Assembly: GCA_002316805.1 (NCBI GenBank)
Contig: DCEF01000012.1
Location: 1-5,763 of the forward strand
Length of the DNA: 5,763 bases
DNA from: Ruminococcaceae bacterium UBA1036
GTDB taxonomy: Bacteria; Bacillota; Clostridia; Oscillospirales; Acutalibacteraceae
Direction: 5' to 3'
Shown: in pieces, positions 5,134 to 5,763 of the stretch
Position numbering within the stretch: the first letter of the stretch is position 1
Layout: each line of letters begins with the position of its first letter
Program-made: the position numbers and the translations under genes
Notes under the pieces: generated by a model
What the model was told of the DNA's origin: nothing
Databases searched by the model: none
Seen by the model: the letters and a program-made list of their open reading frames with translations, nothing else

Positions 5134-5763
5134 TGTGAACACCCAAAATCAGCTGGTTAAGCGGCCAGGCCTCTGGCGGCCTGACGGTACATAGCGGGAG
5201 CAAGACCGCCCGGATTGGCGGTATAGATCCGCTCCCGGCTGTAGTAGGTAATGATGTAACGGAACACGACGCTTTTGACCTTAGCCATTGGCATCTTCCC
5301 GGTCTGAAGCTGGTAGAGTTTCTCCTTCTTGAGCGTGGCAAAAAAGCTTTCCATCCGGGCATTGTCATAGCAGCGCCCCGTGCCGCTCATGCTTTGCACA
5401 GTCTCATATCGAGCGAGACTTTTCCGAAAATCCGCGCTGGTGAACTGGCTGCCCCGGTTACTGTGCAGAAATGCCGCGTGCGTTGCACACCTGGCAGGCG
5501 CCTTCAAACGCATGGATGCATTCTATTGTCATCCATGGAAAGGCCGACGATTTCGCCGTTGTAGCAGTCCAAAACGGCGGTAATGTTAAAGTTTTCCGTC
5601 CGCGCACGGATTGGGAGCCGTCGCAGTAAAGTTTCGGCGAATCAGGTTTTCCGCCTTTTGCGCTGCGGCATCCGCTTTCGTCAGGCTCTGCGGTCTGCGG
5701 GCCGGTGCTTTCAGCAGCCCGCCCTTTTTCATCGCGCGCTGCACGCCGGAGCGGCTGGTTTTT
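5134..5763 (-). mobile_element. IS3-family element, right-end portion, continues past the right edge
   Basis: Contains the OrfB pseudogene and a probable terminal repeat. From 5134 the plus strand reads TGTGAACACCCAAAATC, starting TG as IS3 ends do and lying 22 bases past the OrfB stop. Its first seven bases equal those of the IS-like end at the left edge of the window. The OrfA end is outside the window. Higher GC than the neighbouring AraC gene supports separate origin. Confidence 0.65.
5157..5762 (-). pseudogene. IS3-family transposase OrfB, multiply broken
   Basis: Four pieces in different frames rebuild one OrfB (rve integrase fold). Piece 1 (5762-5589) reads SRSGVQRAMKKGGLLKAP...LIRRNFTATAPN-PCADGKL and ends at TAA 5586-5588. 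About ten residues expected between APN and CADGKL, including the TDIT-type motif with the first catalytic Asp, are absent. After a one-base insertion, piece 2 (5584-5525) reads ITAVLDCYNGEIVGLSMDDN. A gap of roughly 11 bases follows. Piece 3 (5520 to ~5475) reads CIHAFEGACQVCNARG. After a probable 2-base loss, piece 4 (to 5157) reads FLHSNRGSQFTS...DNARMESFFATLKKEKLY and runs to the C-terminus. The usual HSDRGS has become HSNRGS (codon 5457-5459), removing the second catalytic Asp; the Glu in MESFF (codon 5349-5351) remains. The gene is dead by several independent lesions and runs off the right edge. Piece sizes missing are judged against the remembered family pattern. Confidence 0.88.

Overview
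The window reads as an accessory region of a low-to-mid GC Firmicute, most likely a gut-type clostridium. The evidence is a lactococcin-972-type ABC exporter pair, a VanS-like kinase fragment, a one-domain-type AraC regulator, AGGAG-like ribosome binding sites and Firmicute-style insertion sequences (IS). Every gene I can support lies on the minus strand, so transcription runs from high to low coordinates. The species assignment is inference.

Left part (1-3086): a two-gene operon. A 740-residue multi-spanning membrane protein (864-3086) is followed 5 bases later by a 221-residue ABC ATPase (193-858). The pair matches bacteriocin-associated integral membrane protein plus lactococcin-972-group export ATPase. 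No bacteriocin precursor is visible in the window. The first ~30 bases look like the end of an IS3-family element that continues off the left edge.

Middle (3087-4182): a scrapyard. A hairpin (3163-3201) separates the exporter operon from the last ~84 codons of a VanS-like sensor kinase. That kinase remnant is joined in frame to the last ~98 codons of an IS5-family transposase. The transposase remnant in turn abuts the end of a nearly intact IS3-family OrfA (3808-4071), whose OrfB is missing. The likely outer end of that IS3 element (near 4134) faces a near-copy of itself 34 bases away.

Right part (4297-5763): a 238-residue AraC-family regulator (4331-5047) with its own recognisable promoter and ribosome binding site. 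Beyond it lies a GC-richer IS3-family OrfB pseudogene (5157 to the right edge). It has lost the segment with the first catalytic Asp, has Asn in place of the second, and carries several frameshifts.

Taken together: the exporter genes look intact and may still work in self-protection or peptide export. The kinase that probably once regulated them has been destroyed by IS-linked rearrangement, and the AraC gene is an orphan between IS debris. I see no CRISPR array, tRNA, rRNA or riboswitch.
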